Below are positions 60,231 to 64,000 of a stretch of 64,000 nt of DNA, piece after piece. The DNA is from Phoenix dactylifera. Taxonomy: Eukaryota; Streptophyta; Magnoliopsida; Arecales; Arecaceae. The position numbers and the translations under genes are program-made. Below the pieces are notes generated by a model. It saw nothing but the letters and a program-made list of their open reading frames with translations. It searched no databases and was not told where the DNA came from. Position 1 is the first letter of the stretch; each line of letters opens with the position of its first letter. The stretch covers positions 13,286,318 to 13,350,317 of the forward strand of contig NC_052396.1 in the NCBI RefSeq assembly GCF_009389715.1, in the 5' to 3' direction.

Positions 60231-60876
60231 GTTGTTGTCGTATCCAGACCAAGATAGGAGCGCAGCTCAAATGGCCTTAAAGGTCGGCTGGAGACGGGTT
60301 GAGTAGGTTGGTTGAGGCATTGAGCGTTGAACTCCTTCGCTGGGTGGCCTGCAAGAAGTCCACTTTCTGAAGAATTTCTGGCAAGGATCCTCCGATGTCT
60401 AAGTCAGAACAACGAGACAATAGTAAAGAAGGAAGAGATTTTAGCAGAGTGAAGACTCAGTGAGAAGGGCAGCGTATTGCACACCTTAGGTCCCTTGGGT
60501 TGTTTTCCTTATATAGGAGAGCTAGCCTTGTCGTTATTTAGGTCGATGTGACGTGCATAATGCTAGGCAGCATAGGTCAGTCCATATGGACAAAGTGCGG
60601 TGCAGGTCTTACGCCGGACGTGGGGCTGCCATGATCACAAACTGTTAAGACTATCGGTTAGTTGGGCTGTTAATTGTTCTTCGCGGCCGGTGACTCCTCG
60701 GTTGGAGCCGAAGTCATTCACCAGGCTTTATGTCCGAGGATAGGAAGGTCGGTGAGGCTAGAGTCAGTAAGGCCCGAGATCGAGATATCCAATATTTTTT
60801 CTATCAATAATAATAATAATAATAATAATAGACTCAGAATTATAAATTTCAAAGCAAAATGGTGGAGAAGGTAACA
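60231..60876 (-). repeat. Putative 5' LTR of the Gypsy remnant
   Basis: On the minus strand it begins TGTTACCTTCTCC, has a TATA-like CTATATAAGG at about 60507-60516 and the phrase TAGACATCGGAGGATCC, and ends GGATACGACAACA. The primer-site-like GATTGGTAATAGAGG follows. The end is better supported than the start. Confidence 0.55.
60806..60830. repeat. (AAT)8 microsatellite
   Basis: Pure AAT run inside the putative LTR. Confidence 0.9.
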
Positions 60877-61225
60877 TGCATTTCCTCGGTAAACTTCTAG
60901 TTGTCCATAAAGGTCGATCGCTAAAATGATCGCTTTGATTGGCCCAAAACTGCGTACGTTGCACCATCTGCGGGCCATGGGCTGCCGGTAAGATATCGCA
61001 TGGAACGTTTTTGTTTGTAATTATTAACCGGACAAGTGCCTGACCGACTGACCTAGGGAAGATCTCCGCACAAAAAGCCAGACGCGAATAAGGTCGTAAC
61101 TTTTGGTGGTTGGGTCGGTTCGGAGGGTTTTTATTTATTATTTCTGTCGGGAGTTTCAGCATAGGAGAGGGAACACCTCTTAACTCTCGGCCCCTTTTGC
61201 TATCGGCCCCTTTTGGAGATTAGGG

Positions 61226-61232
61226 TATAAAA
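61226..61232 (+). promoter_or_regulatory. TATA box of the ERMP1-like gene
   Basis: TATAAAA follows two CGGCCCCTTTTG-type phrases. About 30 bp downstream begins a purine-rich leader that ends GGAAAAAAG before the donor GTACGC at 61301, giving a non-coding exon of roughly 61255-61300. Confidence 0.6.
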
Positions 61233-61300
61233 CCATTAGAGCAGAGGCGACAAAGAAAGTGGCTGCTATTGCTGTTTGAGCGTCAGAGAGTGGAAAAAAG

Positions 61301-62856
61301 GTACGCACTCCGCCTCGTCTTGGCTCCAATTCTATTTTTCTTCTTTGTATTATACTCAATTCCGTTGTGATCGCAGCTTCTTTTCGTTTAATTTCTACGT
61401 ATCATCTTTCTAATTCTGTCACCGTGACCATCGTTTCTGTTCTGTTTTGTTGTTACCGTTTTACAAGAAACGGATTTTCTTTGTTTCTTTTTTTTCTTTT
61501 CGCGATAAAAGGATTGTAGGGCTGCAACTTGATCTTGATTATGTGATGCTCTTCTTGATTTATTTGTCGTGCCAAAAAGTTTGTTGTTATTATGATGTTC
61601 TTCTTATTTATTTGGACTAAAGATTGTAGCCGTGTCTCAAATTAGCATACTTCACAGTTTATGCGACGCGATCCACAGGATAATTCTTGATAACATCGTC
61701 TTCTTCTTTTTCTTCTTCTTCTTTTCCTTAAGATTTTAGAAGGGTGAGGATGAAGATGAAGAATTCATTACTAGCTGTTTATATGTCCTTACTGTTTTAG
61801 TGTATTGAGTCAAGGCTTGATGGTTATATTTTATCTTTGAATAGTCAGGTTTAGTTGTCAAATAAGATATAGGCAGCAGGTTTCTTAACCCTCTTTACAT
61901 AGTTTTGTTTTTCAGAAATGGTATGATCCTAAAAGCTTTCAATAGCTGAATGTAAGTTCAAAGCCTGTATAAATATTTAGTTAGGAAAATGTTTATAATT
62001 GTCATTTAGATCAAAAAGGATGAGAATTATATTGGAAGTCTAGATCTGAAATCATAAACACATGCATGCATTCATGCATGCATAAATACGTATACAGATA
62101 ACCAGTGATTTTTACTCTTCTGCACAAGGTCTAATGATTTAAAAACAACGGTGTCCCATCTAAATTGAATATCCAAACCATTGAATGTGATCTACACCGT
62201 GAGAAAAAAATACGCAAAAACCAAAAATCATGTGTCTTGGTAGTTCTTAGCCGAACAATCAGATGGATGCAAAAGATGAACGATTTTAGTAGCATAATAC
62301 TATGTTTTGCTATGAAGTAATCATCATGATCTCCCGAGTTCTGATTTACCTACATTTTGAGATGTTCAGATTGCCACTAATGAAGTAGATATTCATTTAT
62401 TTGCCTCATCATGTATTTTAGCACATTAGCCCGATTGACACTGTTCATTTTTTACCCATTTGATACATTTGTTTTAGATCTCCAAGATATGTTTTTTATT
62501 TTTGCTTTCTAGGCATTTTTAGATGTGTAAATCTTCAATTTGGATGCTCCATTGTTGATTTTTGAATCTTTAAACCTTTTACTAAAGATTTAACTTTTAG
62601 TGTACGGTCTAACCTGGATATATATATATATATATTAACTTTCAAAAATTTACAGAACCTTACGCATTTGTTTTTTTTAGATAATCGGGTGCTTGATTAT
62701 GTCAATTTTTACTCGATGTTTCATTCTATGCACCAATGATCCCTAGGCATCATTATAAAAATTTCATTATTCAAACACACATATATGCAACCGCAATGAA
62801 TTTTGTGTAATGCCTATGCTTGATAATTGCTTTATTTCTCTGTATTTATTTTGTAG
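61301..62856 (+). other. Leader intron of the ERMP1-like gene
   Basis: T-rich intron from GTACGC to the acceptor TTTATTTTGTAG just before GATGCGTCGG. A TA microsatellite is at about 62617-62635. Long leader introns directly before the start codon are common in plant housekeeping genes. Confidence 0.6.
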
Positions 62857-62857
62857 G

Positions 62858-63169
62858 ATGCGTCGGAGACCCAACACCACTCTCTCGACAGCTAAACCAT
62901 CTGGCAATGATGAAAAACCATCTTCAAGAGAAGTTGAAGATCAAAGACCGAAACGGTCAGCATTTTTGTGGCTGGCATTATTTGTCTTCCTCCTCAATGG
63001 CTCATGGGCAGTCTACCATTTTCAATTTGAGAAGCTCCCTTTGCCTCTCAGTACCGAGAAGGCAGGTAAACGTGGCTTCTCAGAAGCATCAGCAATGGAG
63101 CATGTCAAGTATTTGACAAAATTTGGTCCTCATCCTGTTGGTTCAGATGCTCTTGATCTTGCATTGCAG
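62858..63169 (+). CDS. ER metallopeptidase 1-like protein (M28), first coding exon
   Basis: The ATG at 62858 follows an intron acceptor by one base. The exon encodes 104 residues and ends ...GCATTGCAG before GTTCAT, phase 0. The sequence has a hydrophilic N-terminus, a membrane segment at about residues 34-53 (SAFLWLALFVFLLNGSWAVY), then LPLPLSTEKAGKRGFSE, and MEHVKYLTKFGPHPVGSDAL then DLALQ. This matches plant ERMP1-like proteins: an N-terminal signal-anchor followed by the start of the M28 zinc-peptidase domain, facing the ER lumen. The zinc-binding residues lie in later exons beyond the window. Confidence 0.88.
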
Positions 63170-64000
63170 GTTCATATACACATTTTCATGTCTCTATATA
63201 GTTGCATTTTTTTCCCAGTTTTATGTTATTCTTTTTGCAGTCTTTATGGTTAATTGTCATACATCATGAATGCTCTGCATCTTTATATTTGTATCATATA
63301 ATCCTGACTTTAAAACCTTCCTTTGATGGACTGATTTTGATGTTTCTTGATTGATTTTTGGTAGTTGTGAAACATCGCTGCACTAAAAATGTGATTTGCT
63401 GAGTGAAACGCATGCAAAGCACTTTGATTTTGTGTCTAGTGATAAATGGAAATTTGATTGAAAGTAATAGTAAATATTCTGTTTCTTTGGATGTTTAGGG
63501 CATATATCCATTTGCCCTTGTGCAAATGGATGCTGCTATTTAACATCAGGACAAAGTACATAAGTATATAAAACACAATTAATGGTTAAGCACCAGGCCA
63601 AAAATTTTGCATTTTAGAACATCTAGTGATGGCAGTCATAAAATTAAGAACTTGATGGTGACCAAAATCCAAGCAGGTAGGAGTCAGTGATAGCAGAATC
63701 TAATTCAAAATTCATGGCATGCTTTTGGATAGAAGTGTATTACTGTTCCAACTAACAGTGCTAGGGATTTGTCTGATGTATTAGTTGCTTGATCATGAAA
63801 ATATCACGTTTGGGCATCAAATCAAGGGCATTGTGCATTGTTGGCAATTTAATGTAGCATGAGTACTTCTAAGAGGTCAAAGGTAATTAAGTAATTATAT
63901 GTGTATTTGGATATTAATTTTTGAATTGGATTCTCAGCCTATTTTTAGGGGAATTTCTGATGAGTTTTATGTCATTACTGATTTTTGTAGATTTCCATAG
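63170..64000 (+). other. Intron 2 (first intron within the coding sequence) of the ERMP1-like gene
   Basis: Begins with the donor GTTCAT; no second coding exon was recognised before the window ends. Confidence 0.6.

Larger units (their letters stand above)
57154..60876 (-). mobile_element. Decayed Gypsy-type LTR retrotransposon, gag only
   Basis: Reading right to left on the minus strand: an LTR (about 60876-60231), a primer-site-like segment, gag remnants (about 60230-58300) and a 70-bp minisatellite (58107-57160). No protease, reverse transcriptase, integrase or second LTR was found, so it is truncated or a gag-only derivative. TGCATT occurs just outside both ends (57148-57153 and 60877-60882), but six bases is unusual for this class, so the limits are tentative. 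Confidence 0.65.

Noticed and set aside
1..64000. tRNA, rRNA, snoRNA and miRNA genes
   Set aside because: None could be recognised by eye apart from the hairpin structures listed; tRNAscan-SE and Infam-type covariance searches would be decisive.

Overview
The window is nuclear DNA of a flowering plant, most likely a monocot and possibly a palm. It is intron-rich and AT-rich, carries host genes with land-plant relatives, and is full of plant transposon families (Sirevirus-type Copia, Gypsy LTRs, hAT, Mutator, LINE, Au-like SINE, MITEs). The palm assignment rests on remembered resemblance of the proteins and repeats, not on a search.

Host genes. (1) Minus strand, 32742 down to 9581 and off the left edge: an AKRP/EMB2036-like chloroplast ankyrin-repeat protein. 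Six coding exons were mapped to splice sites; four consecutive 99-nt exons each encode one 33-residue ankyrin repeat. The last exon was not found and probably lies left of position 1. (2) Minus strand, 37851-36513: a bHLH93/bHLH61-like transcription-factor gene with several inactivating lesions. (3) Plus strand, about 43640-44830: a decayed pentatricopeptide-repeat (PPR) gene. (4) Plus strand, 47238-55926: an intact seven-exon gene for the exosome cap subunit RRP4 (326 aa). (5) Plus strand, 62858-63169 and off the right edge: the first coding exon of an ER metallopeptidase 1-like (M28) protein, with a TATA box and non-coding leader exon near 61226-61300.

Transposon landscape. Positions 1-7762 hold the 3' part of a dead Sirevirus-like Copia with several internal polypurine tracts and a repeat-rich 3' LTR. 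AKRP introns 1 and 2 (7.5 and 11.4 kb) are swollen by insertions. Intron 2 holds an Au-like SINE, a truncated hAT copy, a solo LTR (5-bp duplication GAGAC) that was itself hit by a 4.38-kb hAT element (8-bp duplication CTATAGAG), and a LINE tail. Intron 1 holds an internally deleted hAT (8-bp duplication GTCTTGAC), an older hAT remnant and a MITE. Upstream of RRP4 lies a 916-bp Mutator-like element (9-bp duplication TTTCTCATG) with an 88-bp-arm near-perfect hairpin. RRP4 intron 6 holds a LINE fragment. Between RRP4 and the ERMP1-like gene is a decayed Gypsy element with gag remnants and a 13-copy, 70-bp minisatellite.

No operon-like or clearly new functional system is visible. The most distinctive material is the hAT family, represented by four copies in the introns of one gene. 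It shares GTACCGG-rich ends and a Ser/Tyr/Gly/Gln-rich transposase tail with a conserved C-terminal motif. The Mutator hairpin is the other notable structure.
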